Shown: positions 16,229 to 23,797 of the stretch, in pieces | Layout: each line of letters opens with the position of its first letter | Numbering within the stretch: position 1 is the first letter of the stretch | Assembly (NCBI GenBank): GCA_963778075.1 | Contig: CAVZTJ010000015.1 | Coordinates: forward strand, 248,001-312,000 | DNA length: 64,000 nt | Direction of reading: 5' to 3' | Source: JASHPR01 sp963778075 | Lineage (GTDB): Bacteria; Actinomycetota; Actinomycetes; Streptosporangiales; Streptosporangiaceae | Translations under genes and position numbers: made by a program | Notes under the pieces: generated by a model | Told to the model about the DNA's origin: nothing | The model's database searches: none | What the model saw: the letters and a program-made list of their open reading frames with translations, nothing else

Positions 16229-18448
16229 TCAGGCCTTCTCGAGGTACTCCGCCTGCTCTCGTTCGAGCAGGACGCGGACGGCGGTGGCCAGCCCCGGCTG
16301 CCCGGCAAGCGCCGGATCCGCCTCGACCAGATGCTGCGCCTCCTTGCGGGCGTCGCCGATCAGGTCCTCGTCCTGGAGCAGCGTCAGCAGCTTGAGGCTC
16401 GACCTGCGCCCCGCCTGGGCGGCGCCGAGCACGTCGCCCTCGCGGCGCTGCTCGAGGTCGAGCCGGGACAGCTTGAACCCGTCCAGGGTGGCCGCGACCG
16501 CGTCGAGGCGCTGCCGGGACTTGCCGCCCGCCTCGGCCTCGGTGACCAGCAAGCACAGGCCCTCGTGCCGGCCCCGGCCGACCCTGCCGCGCAGCTGGTG
16601 CAGCTGGGAGACGCCGAACCGGTCGGCGTCCATGATCACCATCACGGTGGCGTTCGGCACGTCCACGCCTACCTCGACGACTGTGGTCGTGACCAGCACG
16701 TCGACCGAGCCGGCCGCGAACGCGAGCATCACGGCATCCTTCTCGTCGGGCGGGAGCCTGCCGTGCAGCACTGCTACACGCAATCCCGCCAGCGCGCCCC
16801 GTTCCAGGTCGTCTGCCAGGTCCAGGACTGCGATCGGCGGGCGTCCGCCGCCTGCCTGCTCGGCGTCGTCCTGGGCGGTATCGGCCTGGCCGGCGTCCTC
16901 GGTATCCGGACCGGAACCGCTGCCCGGGCCGTCGCCGATACGCGGGCAGACCACGTAGCACTGGCGGCCGTGTTCCGCCTCCTCGCGCAGCCGCTGCCAG
17001 GTGCGCTCGAGGTAGTGCGGCTTCTCGGCCGCCGGAACCACGTGCGTGGCGATCGGCGAGCGCCCGGCGGGCAGCTCGGTCAGCGTGGACATCTCCAGGT
17101 CGCCGAAGACCGTCATCGCCACCGTGCGGGGTATCGGGGTGGCGGTCATGACGAGCAGGTGCGGACGGCCCTCGCCCGCCTTGGCCCGCAGCGCATCGCG
17201 CTGCTCCACGCCGAACCGGTGCTGCTCGTCGATCACGACGAGGCCGAGGTCGGCGAACTGCACCTGCTCCTCGAGCAGCGCGTGGGTGCCGATCACGATT
17301 CCGGCCGTGCCCGATGCGGCCTCGAGCAGGGCGCGCCGGCGCGCCGCGGCGCCCAGGGAACCGGTCAGCAGCGCGACGCGGGTAGCCGTCTCGGCGCCAC
17401 CGAGCTCTCCGGCCTGGCCCAGCGGCCCGAGCTGCTCGGTGATCGACCGGTAGTGCTGCTGCGCCAGCACCTCGGTCGGGGCAAGCAGCGCCGCCTGCCC
17501 GCCGCCGTCCACGACCTGCAGCATCGCCCGCACCGCGATGACCGTCTTGCCGGAACCGACCTCGCCCTGCAGCAGCCGGTGCATGGCGTGGTCGAGAGCG
17601 AGCTCATCGGCTATCTGAGCGCCGGCCAGCTGCTGCCCCACGGTCAGCTCGAACGGCAGCCGGGCGTCGTAGGCGTCGAGCAGGCCGCCGGCCGCCCTCG
17701 GGCGCGGCGTCGCCGAGTAGGCGGCGGCCGCAAGCCGCCGCTGCGCGAGCACCACCTGCAGCAGGAACGCCTCGTCCCACTTCAGCCGGTGCCTTGAGCG
17801 CTGGACGTCGGCCCAGTCCACCGGGCGGTGAATCCCGCGGAGCGCGTCGGCCAGCCCGCACAGGCCGTGGCGGTCCCTGATCGCGCGCGGCATCGGGTCC
17901 TCGACATCCAGGACATCGAGGACGACCCGCACCGAGCGGGCGATCTGCCAGGAGGTGATCTCCTTCGCCGCCGGGTAGACCGGGATCATCTCGGCGGCGT
18001 ACTCGGCCGCCGCGTGGGCGGCGTCCTCGCCCGCATCGAGCAGCTCGTATTCGGGATGCGCTAGCTGGCGCTTGCCCCGGAAGGTCGAGACCTGGCCGGA
18101 GAACAGGCCGAGCACCCCGGGCGTGAGCTGCCGTTCGCGCCAGTCCTGCCGGCCCCGGCCGAAGAAAGTGAGCACAAGCGTCCCGTGCCCGTCGGTCACG
18201 GTCGCCTCGAAGATGCTGCCCCGCCTGTTGCGCATGGGACGGCTGGTCACTTTCGCGACCTCGGCCTGCACGGTCACGTACTCGCCGTCGGTCAGCGAGG
18301 CGATATCGGTCAGCTCGCCCCTGGTCTCGTACCGCCGCGGGTAGTGCCGCATCAGGTCGCCCGCGGTCCGCAGCTCCAGCGCCTTCTCCAGCTGCTTGGC
18401 CGCCTTGTCGCCGATCACCAGGCGCAGCGGGTCTTCAAGGATCGCCAT
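16229..18448 (-). CDS. recG: ATP-dependent DNA helicase RecG
   Basis: RecG regresses stalled replication forks and branch-migrates Holliday junctions. The 739-residue protein has an N-terminal OB-fold wedge (about 1-170), Walker A LLQGEVGSGKTVIA near 295, the DEQH box VVIDEQHRFGVEQRD near 410 and the C-terminal helicase motif HQLRGRVGRGRHEG near 635. Between these is an acidic insertion rich in Gly, Asp and Gln (about 520-550). ATG start. It reads into rsmD with an 8-base gap. Confidence 0.97.
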   Translation of the reverse strand: MAILEDPLRLVIGDKAAKQLEKALELRTAGDLMRHYPRRYETRGELTDIASLTDGEYVTVQAEVAKVTSRPMRNRRGSIFEATVTDGHGTLVLTFFGRGRQDWRERQLTPGVLGLFSGQVSTFRGKRQLAHPEYELLDAGEDAAHAAAEYAAEMIPVYPAAKEITSWQIARSVRVVLDVLDVEDPMPRAIRDRHGLCGLADALRGIHRPVDWADVQRSRHRLKWDEAFLLQVVLAQRRLAAAAYSATPRPRAAGGLLDAYDARLPFELTVGQQLAGAQIADELALDHAMHRLLQGEVGSGKTVIAVRAMLQVVDGGGQAALLAPTEVLAQQHYRSITEQLGPLGQAGELGGAETATRVALLTGSLGAAARRRALLEAASGTAGIVIGTHALLEEQVQFADLGLVVIDEQHRFGVEQRDALRAKAGEGRPHLLVMTATPIPRTVAMTVFGDLEMSTLTELPAGRSPIATHVVPAAEKPHYLERTWQRLREEAEHGRQCYVVCPRIGDGPGSGSGPDTEDAGQADTAQDDAEQAGGGRPPIAVLDLADDLERGALAGLRVAVLHGRLPPDEKDAVMLAFAAGSVDVLVTTTVVEVGVDVPNATVMVIMDADRFGVSQLHQLRGRVGRGRHEGLCLLVTEAEAGGKSRQRLDAVAATLDGFKLSRLDLEQRREGDVLGAAQAGRRSSLKLLTLLQDEDLIGDARKEAQHLVEADPALAGQPGLATAVRVLLEREQAEYLEKA

Positions 18449-18453
18449 GGCCG

Positions 18454-18510
18454 CTACTCCACGTACTCCACGCCGATCACGGTCTCGCCGTCCAGGACCT
18501 CCGCCGCCAT
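18454..18510 (-). other. 18-codon open frame upstream of recG
   Basis: An ATG at 18510 opens an 18-residue frame ending GETVIGVEYVE just before recG. In mycobacteria a DAK2-domain gene sits between recG and rpmB, and DAK2-type proteins often end in a hydrophobic stretch followed by GVE. This may be the leftover end of such a gene, or chance. It is too short to call a gene. Confidence 0.25.
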
Positions 18511-18672
18511 ACCGGCAGACTAGATGCTGACACCGACGAACGCGGCGGTTGACCCGGCCCGGTATCCGCGCCTGGTTCGCGTGACGGCCGGTTCGTCGGA
18601 TATCCTTCAGCGACCGTTCCGGCAGCGACCGGGACGATGACCTAGCTGGCTATCACCCAAATGGAGCGTCTC

Positions 18673-18858
18673 GTGGCTTCCGTATGCGACGTCTGCGGCA
18701 AGCGGCCCGGCTTCGGCAACAACGTGTCGCACTCGCACCGCCGCACCCCGCGCCGCTGGAACCCGAACATTCAGCGCATCCGCGCGAAGGTCGACGGGTC
18801 GCCCAGGCGGCTGAACGTATGCACCTCGTGCATCAAGGCCGGCAAGGTCGAGCGCTGA
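18673..18858 (+). CDS. rpmB: 50S ribosomal protein L28
   Basis: L28 belongs to the large ribosomal subunit. The 61-residue protein reads VASVCDVCGKRPGFGNNVSH and has zinc-type cysteine pairs CDVC and CTSC. I start at GTG 18673, since GGAG sits 6 bases upstream and matches the family N terminus; the ATG at 18661 contains that ribosome site. It is divergent from recG and convergent with the CBM2-like gene. Confidence 0.95.
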   Translation: MASVCDVCGKRPGFGNNVSHSHRRTPRRWNPNIQRIRAKVDGSPRRLNVCTSCIKAGKVER

Positions 18859-18870
18859 CCTGTCCGCACC

Positions 18871-19719
18871 TCACCCGAAGCTGCAGCTGACCCCGTTGAG
18901 CGTGCAGCTCGACGGGGTTTTTGACGCGCCCCTCGCCAGAACCACGAACTGACGGGCACCTGCTGCTCCCGGGGGACGCGCGGCCCACTGCACCGGCCCG
19001 AGTGCCGTTCCCTCGTTGCCGTTGCCCGACGGCTGCCACAGCGCTCCCCAGACCCGTTCCACGCGTGCCGAGGGATAGCCGAATGCCAGGCTCCAGGTCC
19101 CAGGCCTCAGGTCACCGGGCATCGTGATGATCGCGATGAAGCCGCGGCGCCGGTGCCCGATCACCTGATAGCCGACCTGGATCCGGGCTCCGCCGCCGGA
19201 CGTCGCTGCGCGTGACGGCGCTGAACCGGCCGCGGCTGCGCCGCGCCGGTGCCCGCCAACCTTGAGCGCCACGCCAGGGCTCGCGGTGGCCACGTCGGGC
19301 CGCTGGGGTGCCGGGCCAGCGCAGCTGCCCACCGGGCAGTGCACGCTGGGGCCAGCCTGGCTGTAGGTGAGCGCCGCCGGCGAGCCCACCGCCACCGCGG
19401 CGGCGATCACAATGCCCGCCCCTGCCGCGAACCACGGGGTCAGCAGCAGCGACCGCGCCAGCCTGAACCGTTGACGGCAGGAGCCGCGGGCGGGCTTGCT
19501 GCGCCGCCGCCCGTGCACCCCACCGGGCCGCCTGGCCCCGCCCGGCGCGCTGGCCCCGCCCGGCGCGCTGGCCCCGCCCGGCGCGCTGGCTTCACTTATC
19601 CCGCTTGCCCCACTTGGTCCGCCCAGAGCGCGGCGGCCAGAAAGAGCCCTGCGCCAGGAGCCAGCCTCCCCGCGCAGCGCCCGGCGCGAGCGCCCACGCT
19701 CCCGGCGATGTCTTGGCAT
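18871..19719 (-). CDS. membrane-anchored protein with CBM2-like C-terminal domain
   Basis: This 282-residue protein has a basic, Ser/Gly/Pro-rich cytoplasmic N terminus with a triple ASAPGG repeat and one membrane segment (WFAAGAGIVIAAAVAVGSPA, about residues 95-114). The extracellular part ends in a domain like cellulose-binding module family 2: RIQVGYQVIGHRRRGFIAII, WSLAFGYPSARVERVWGALW and the terminal SSCTLNGVSC, where CBM2 domains read TLNGxxC. One of the CBM2 tryptophans seems shifted, so sugar binding is uncertain. ATG 19719 is chosen; another ATG lies at 19740. It converges with rpmB and shares its terminator region. Confidence 0.72.
   Translation of the reverse strand: MPRHRRERGRSRRALRGEAGSWRRALSGRRALGGPSGASGISEASAPGGASAPGGASAPGGARRPGGVHGRRRSKPARGSCRQRFRLARSLLLTPWFAAGAGIVIAAAVAVGSPAALTYSQAGPSVHCPVGSCAGPAPQRPDVATASPGVALKVGGHRRGAAAAGSAPSRAATSGGGARIQVGYQVIGHRRRGFIAIITMPGDLRPGTWSLAFGYPSARVERVWGALWQPSGNGNEGTALGPVQWAARPPGAAGARQFVVLARGASKTPSSCTLNGVSCSFG
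18890..18922 (+). terminator. rho-independent terminator of rpmB
   Basis: ACCCCGTTGAGC and GCTCGACGGGGT form a 12-bp stem with one wobble pair and a 5-base loop, followed by TTTT. It lies 32 bases after the rpmB stop and inside the last codons of the convergent CBM2-like gene, where it also encodes the conserved TLNGVSC end. Confidence 0.8.
19510..19586. repeat. 18-bp GC-rich tandem repeat in coding sequence
   Basis: Three or four copies of an 18-bp unit close to CTGGCCCCGCCCGGCGCG encode the SAPGGA repeats of the CBM2-like protein's N-terminal region. Copy number changes would keep the frame. Confidence 0.7.
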
Positions 19720-19799
19720 CAAGGGGTTTATACCAAGCAATGCGGCCTGCGGCTAGTCACGCAGAGGTTATAGACCATTACTTACCGTGATTTCGTGCG

Positions 19800-20855
19800 T
19801 CAGGGGAAGTGGTCCCACCCGCCGCTGCCTTCGGGAAGCCTGGAATCCACCGTCACCCCGCGCCCCGCACGGACCGTGCCGATCACCGTCCAGTTGCCCG
19901 GCAGTTCCGTTCCCGGCGGGAAGGTGGCGGCCAGCGCGTGATCCTCGCCGCCCGTCAGCAGCCAGCGCAGCCAGTCCGCCCCGAGCGCCTTGGCGGCCGC
20001 CGGGAACGCGGGATCAACCGGCAGCCGCGCGGTCTCGACGTCGATCAGCACTCCGCTGGCATCGGCCACGTGATGCAGGTCGGCGAGCAGGCCGTCGCTG
20101 ATGTCGATCATCGCGGTAGCGCCGGTGTCGGCCGCCTCGGGCCCGGATGGATACGGTGGCCGCGGCCGCCGGTGGCTGGCCACCAGACCAGCCAGGCCAC
20201 CAGGCTCAGCCAGCTCCTTGCCCTCGGTGCGGCTGGACCCGCCACGCCCGGCCCCGGGAGGCTCAGGCCAAGCAAGCCCCGCCCCGGAACGCTCAGGCCC
20301 GGCAAGCCAGGACCCGGCGAGCCCGGCCTCGAGCAGGGCCAGGCCGGCGGCTGAACGGCCGAGCCGGCCAGCGATGGCCAGCCGGTCGCCGGGGTGCGCC
20401 CCACCCCTGGTGACGGGTTCCCGGCCGCCCAGGTCACCGAGGGCCGTTATCGCGACCATGATCGAATCGGCGCTGCTCACGTCTCCGCCGGCCACGTGCG
20501 CCCCCGCCCGTTTGCATTCCTCGGCGATCCCGCGGGCCAGGTCCTCCGCCCAGGCCACTGCCAGGTCACCCGGGGTCGCGAACCCCACGAGCAGCGCGGT
20601 GGGCGACGCGCCCATGGCCGCGACGTCGGCGAGATTCTGCGCCGCCGCCTTGCAGCCGATGTCGAACGGGCCCGACCAGTCGCGGCGGAAATGCCGCCCC
20701 TCCACGAGCAGGTCCGTGGTCGCGACCACCCGGCCGTCGGGGGCGGGCAGGACGGCCGCGTCGTCCCCGTTGCCCACGATGTCGCCGTCGCTGCGCGGCA
20801 GCAGCGCCCTGATCGCGGCGATAAGACCGAATTCACCCAGATCTGCGACGGTGAT
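19800..20855 (-). CDS. thiL: thiamine-monophosphate kinase
   Basis: ThiL phosphorylates thiamine monophosphate to thiamine diphosphate. The visible family features are GNGDDAAVLPAPDGRVVATT, DLLVEGRHFRRDW, the glycine-rich AGGDVSSAD and MIDISDGLLADLHHVADASG. The conserved N terminus ITVADLGEFGLIAAIRALL is in frame but has no ATG, GTG or TTG; I place the start at ATC 20855, which has GGGAGG six bases upstream. The first ordinary start is GTG 20777, which would drop 26 conserved residues. An insertion of about 50 residues rich in Gly, Pro and Ala lies near residues 185-240. Length 351 with the ATC start. Confidence 0.88.
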   Translation of the reverse strand: MTVADLGEFGLIAAIRALLPRSDGDIVGNGDDAAVLPAPDGRVVATTDLLVEGRHFRRDWSGPFDIGCKAAAQNLADVAAMGASPTALLVGFATPGDLAVAWAEDLARGIAEECKRAGAHVAGGDVSSADSIMVAITALGDLGGREPVTRGGAHPGDRLAIAGRLGRSAAGLALLEAGLAGSWLAGPERSGAGLAWPEPPGAGRGGSSRTEGKELAEPGGLAGLVASHRRPRPPYPSGPEAADTGATAMIDISDGLLADLHHVADASGVLIDVETARLPVDPAFPAAAKALGADWLRWLLTGGEDHALAATFPPGTELPGNWTVIGTVRAGRGVTVDSRLPEGSGGWDHFP

Positions 20856-20941
20856 GGAGAGCCTCCCGAAATCGCCAGCCCGCGGCCCGCATGCCTGACA
20901 GGTTCAGTCCGGGCACAATCATGAAGCCAACCGCCGGGTAC

Positions 20942-20964
20942 CTAAGGTAGCGTTGCTACCTCAG
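20942..20964. promoter_or_regulatory. inverted repeat upstream of Lrp-like gene
   Basis: CTAAGGTAGC and GCTACCTCAG form an inverted repeat matching at 9 of 10 positions around GTT. It lies 20 bases before the start of the small Lrp/AsnC-type protein and could be an operator in its promoter. The regulator is unknown. Confidence 0.45.
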
Positions 20965-20984
20965 ATGGCGGCTGGGAGGACGGC

Positions 20985-21218
20985 ATGGTTCACGCTTATA
21001 TCCTCGTCCAGACAGAGGTCGGCAAGGCTGCTGACGTCGCCGTGCAGATCGGGCAGATATCCGGGGTAACCCAGGCGGAAGACGTAACCGGTCCCTACGA
21101 CGTGATTGTCAGGGCCGAGGCGGACAACGTCGACGACCTCGGCAAGCTCGTCGTCGCCCAGATCCAGGGCGTCTCCGGGATCACCAGGACGCTGACCTGC
21201 CCGATCGTCCACATCTAA
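20985..21218 (+). CDS. stand-alone Lrp/AsnC ligand-binding domain protein
   Basis: The 77-residue protein is one RAM (regulation of amino acid metabolism) domain without a DNA-binding part: VHAYILVQTEVGKAADVAVQ, then DVTGPYDVIVRAEADNVDDL and a C-terminal TRTLTCPIVHI. In Lrp-type regulators this domain binds amino acids and forms the octamer. Such solo domains are common beside thiL and cofC in actinobacteria; their role is not known to me. GGGAGGA lies 4 bases before the ATG. Confidence 0.9.
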   Translation: MVHAYILVQTEVGKAADVAVQIGQISGVTQAEDVTGPYDVIVRAEADNVDDLGKLVVAQIQGVSGITRTLTCPIVHI

Positions 21219-21249
21219 CGGATCGCTCCGGCTGCTTCCGCTGCTCGGG

Positions 21250-21888
21250 CTACGTCAGCGCGGCGGCGGCTGCCGAGGTGTGCGGCCCGAGGCCGATTCG
21301 GGCTGCGTCACGCAAGTCGGCGATCGTGTCCACGTCACGGCGCAGCCCGTCGAGCCCCGGCAGCAGCAGTTCCACTGCCCCGGCGGACCGGTGCGCCTCG
21401 CGCGATCCCGGCCCGAACCGCGGCGAGAACGCGACCCCGGGCCCCGCCGTGTACAGCGTCGTGCCGGTACCGGCCGTATCGGCCACGAAAGCCTGCCTGG
21501 CCTGGGCCGCCTCGCCAAGCGCCCGGGCCAGCTCGGCGGCGCCGAGCGCTGGCAGGTCGGCTGCCATCCCGGCCCTCCCCCGGCCCGGCCACCGCTCGTC
21601 GGCGTACGCAGCGCCGAACGTCAGCGCGGGATTGAGGCCATCGCCAGGCTCGTCGGGCAGCACGAGCGCCCCGAGCCCGGACAGCTCGGCGCCGGCCGCG
21701 GCGTCATCCGTTACCACGATTACCGAGTGCACGGCCGGGCAGGCGGAGGCGGCCGTGACGGCGTCGGCCGCCATGGCCAGCGCCAGTTCGGCGCGGCGTC
21801 CGCCCGGCAGTCCGGTGAGCCTGGACTTCGCCAGGGCAAGTACCTTGACGGGGATCACCAGCGACCAGCGGAGCGAGGTCTCGAGCAT
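21250..21888 (-). CDS. cofC: phosphoenolpyruvate/2-phospholactate guanylyltransferase
   Basis: CofC (FbiD) couples GTP to phosphoenolpyruvate or 2-phospholactate, the first dedicated step of coenzyme F420 assembly. The 212-residue protein begins MLETSLRWSLVIPVKVLALAK and shows the nucleotidyltransferase signatures AKSRLTGLPGGRRAELALAM, GDGLNPAL and MAADLPAL. ATG 21888 has an AGGATCAGG ribosome site; a GTG at 21912 has none. The position near thiL, ddl and gpsA matches M. tuberculosis Rv2983. It supports F420 use by the host. Confidence 0.93.
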   Translation of the reverse strand: MLETSLRWSLVIPVKVLALAKSRLTGLPGGRRAELALAMAADAVTAASACPAVHSVIVVTDDAAAGAELSGLGALVLPDEPGDGLNPALTFGAAYADERWPGRGRAGMAADLPALGAAELARALGEAAQARQAFVADTAGTGTTLYTAGPGVAFSPRFGPGSREAHRSAGAVELLLPGLDGLRRDVDTIADLRDAARIGLGPHTSAAAAALT

Positions 21889-21974
21889 ATGCACCTGATC
21901 CTGCCTCGACACGGTGTTGCGCGAGCCGCGACACTGGCTCCAGTGACGAGCGGCACGAGCGGGAGGCTGCCTCT

Positions 21975-22787
21975 ATGAGCAAACGCGCGGACGGCAGCTA
22001 CTCATCCGCATGGCGCGGACTGACCAAGATCGTCGTGCCAGCGCTGCTCGCCGCCTTCACTAAACACGAGTGGCACGGCCAGGACTACATCAGGGGCGTC
22101 CCATCAAGCAGCGGGGTGATCCTGGCTGCCAATCATCTGTCCTACGCCGACCCGCTGCCGCTGTGCCTGTTCACCCACAGGGCGGGCCGCTACCCGGTGT
22201 TCCTCGCCAAGTCGTCGCTGTTCGAGATCAAAGGGCTTGGCGCGGTGATGCGTGGCACCGGCCAGCTGCCGGTCTACCGCGGTCAGTCCGACGCGGCCCT
22301 GGTCCTGAGGGACGTCGAGCAGGGCCTGCGCGACGGCGCCTGTGTGATCTTCTACCCGGAGGGCACCGCGACCAGGGATCCCGACCTGTGGCCGATGGTG
22401 CCGCGGACCGGCGTGGCCAGGGCGGCGCTGGCTACCGGAGTCCCGGTGATCCCGGTCGCACAGTGGGGGGCGCAGCGGATCCTGCCCTACGGCAGCATGC
22501 ACCCGCACCTGCTGCCGCGCACGCTTGTGCAAATCACCGCTGGCCCGCCCGTCGACCTGTCCGCGTTCAGCGGCAAGCCACTGACCACGCAGGTACTCCG
22601 CGAAGCCACCGAACTGATCATGAAGGACGTCACCGGCCTGCTGGGCGGCATCCGCGGCGAGACTCCCCCCGCTGAGCCGTACCATCCGGCGATCGCCCGC
22701 CGCAGGGCCCGGCAGGCAGCGCGCGAGGCTGAAGGGGCCGTAACGGAAGCCGCCGCCGACTCTGGCACCGAGGCCAGCTCGACGTGA
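21975..22787 (+). CDS. plsC: 1-acylglycerol-3-phosphate acyltransferase
   Basis: PlsC acylates lysophosphatidic acid to phosphatidic acid at the membrane. The 270-residue protein has the acyltransferase box NHLSYADPL (NHxxxxD), block II GTGQLPVYRGQ and block III IFYPEGTATRD, in the normal order within residues 50-140, then IPVAQWG. GGGAGG is 8 bases before the ATG. Its TGA overlaps the gpsA GTG, so the two phospholipid genes are coupled. Confidence 0.95.
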   Translation: MSKRADGSYSSAWRGLTKIVVPALLAAFTKHEWHGQDYIRGVPSSSGVILAANHLSYADPLPLCLFTHRAGRYPVFLAKSSLFEIKGLGAVMRGTGQLPVYRGQSDAALVLRDVEQGLRDGACVIFYPEGTATRDPDLWPMVPRTGVARAALATGVPVIPVAQWGAQRILPYGSMHPHLLPRTLVQITAGPPVDLSAFSGKPLTTQVLREATELIMKDVTGLLGGIRGETPPAEPYHPAIARRRARQAAREAEGAVTEAAADSGTEASST

Positions 22788-23788
22788 GAGCCGCGGTCAT
22801 GGGCGCTGGGTCGTGGGGAACCACGTTCGCCCAGGTGCTCTGCGACGCGGGTACCCCGGCGGTGCTCTTCGCCCGCAGCGCGGAACTGGCGAAGGTGATC
22901 AGCACCACCCGGGAGAACCCTGCGTACCTGCCGGGGATCAAGCTCACCGACGCGCTGCGGGCGACCGCCGATCCAGCCGAAGCACTGGACGGAGCCGACC
23001 TGGTGGTGCTCGCCGTTCCGGCGCAGTCGCTACGCGAGAACCTCGCGCGCTGGGCGCCGCTGCTGCCGTCCAGCGCGCTGCTCGTCAGCCTGATGAAGGG
23101 GATCGAGCTCGGCACCTGCAGCCGGATGAGCGAGGTGATCAGCCAGGTCGCCGACGCTCCGGCGGAGCGGATCGCCGTGGTCTCCGGCCCGAACCTGTCC
23201 CGCGAGATCGCACGGCGCGAACACGCGGCGACGGTCGTCGCGTGCACCGACAACTCCGCCGCCGAGCGGCTGCAGCAAGCGTGCCACACCGGCTACTTCC
23301 GCCCGTACACGAACCCGGACGTGACCGGCTGCGAGCTGGGCGGCGCGGTGAAAAACGTGATCGCGCTCGGGGTCGGGATGTCGGTCGGCATGGGGCTCGG
23401 TGATAATGCACGGGCGTCGCTGATCACCCGCGGCCTGGCCGAGACCGCCAGGCTGGGCGCGGCGCTCGGGGCAGACCCGCACACGTTCTCTGGGCTCGCC
23501 GGCATGGGCGACCTGGTCGCGACCTGCAGTTCACCACTGTCCCGCAACCGCACGTTCGGCGAGAACCTCGGCCGGGGAATGGCCATCGAGGACGTGATCG
23601 CTATCACCAGACAGACGGCCGAGGGGGTGAAGTCGTCGCTGTCCGTGCTGGAACTGGCTAAACGGCACGGCGTGGAGATGCCGATCACGGAGGTGATGGT
23701 CGGGGTCATGCACCATGGCCTGGAAGTCAGCAAGGTGGCGACCCTGCTGACCAGCCGGTCGGCGAAGCCCGAGCGTTACGGCATCTGA
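22784..23788 (+). CDS. gpsA: glycerol-3-phosphate dehydrogenase (NAD(P)+)
   Basis: GpsA reduces dihydroxyacetone phosphate to sn-glycerol-3-phosphate, supplying plsC. The 334-residue product starts RAAVMGAGSWGTTFAQVLCD with the GxGxWGT dinucleotide motif. It carries SGPNLSREIARREHAATVVA and the catalytic lysine region CELGGAVKNVIALGVGMSV. GTG 22784 overlaps plsC by 4 bases; ddl follows 9 bases later, giving a plsC-gpsA-ddl operon. Confidence 0.97.
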   Translation: MRAAVMGAGSWGTTFAQVLCDAGTPAVLFARSAELAKVISTTRENPAYLPGIKLTDALRATADPAEALDGADLVVLAVPAQSLRENLARWAPLLPSSALLVSLMKGIELGTCSRMSEVISQVADAPAERIAVVSGPNLSREIARREHAATVVACTDNSAAERLQQACHTGYFRPYTNPDVTGCELGGAVKNVIALGVGMSVGMGLGDNARASLITRGLAETARLGAALGADPHTFSGLAGMGDLVATCSSPLSRNRTFGENLGRGMAIEDVIAITRQTAEGVKSSLSVLELAKRHGVEMPITEVMVGVMHHGLEVSKVATLLTSRSAKPERYGI

Positions 23789-23797
23789 GGGAGCAGT

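Noticed and set aside
15129..16961. A single 610-codon protein covering the recG end, rsmD and coaD
   Set aside because: The part upstream of 16220 is out of frame with recG and is shadow sequence; only the RsmD-CoaD portion is real.
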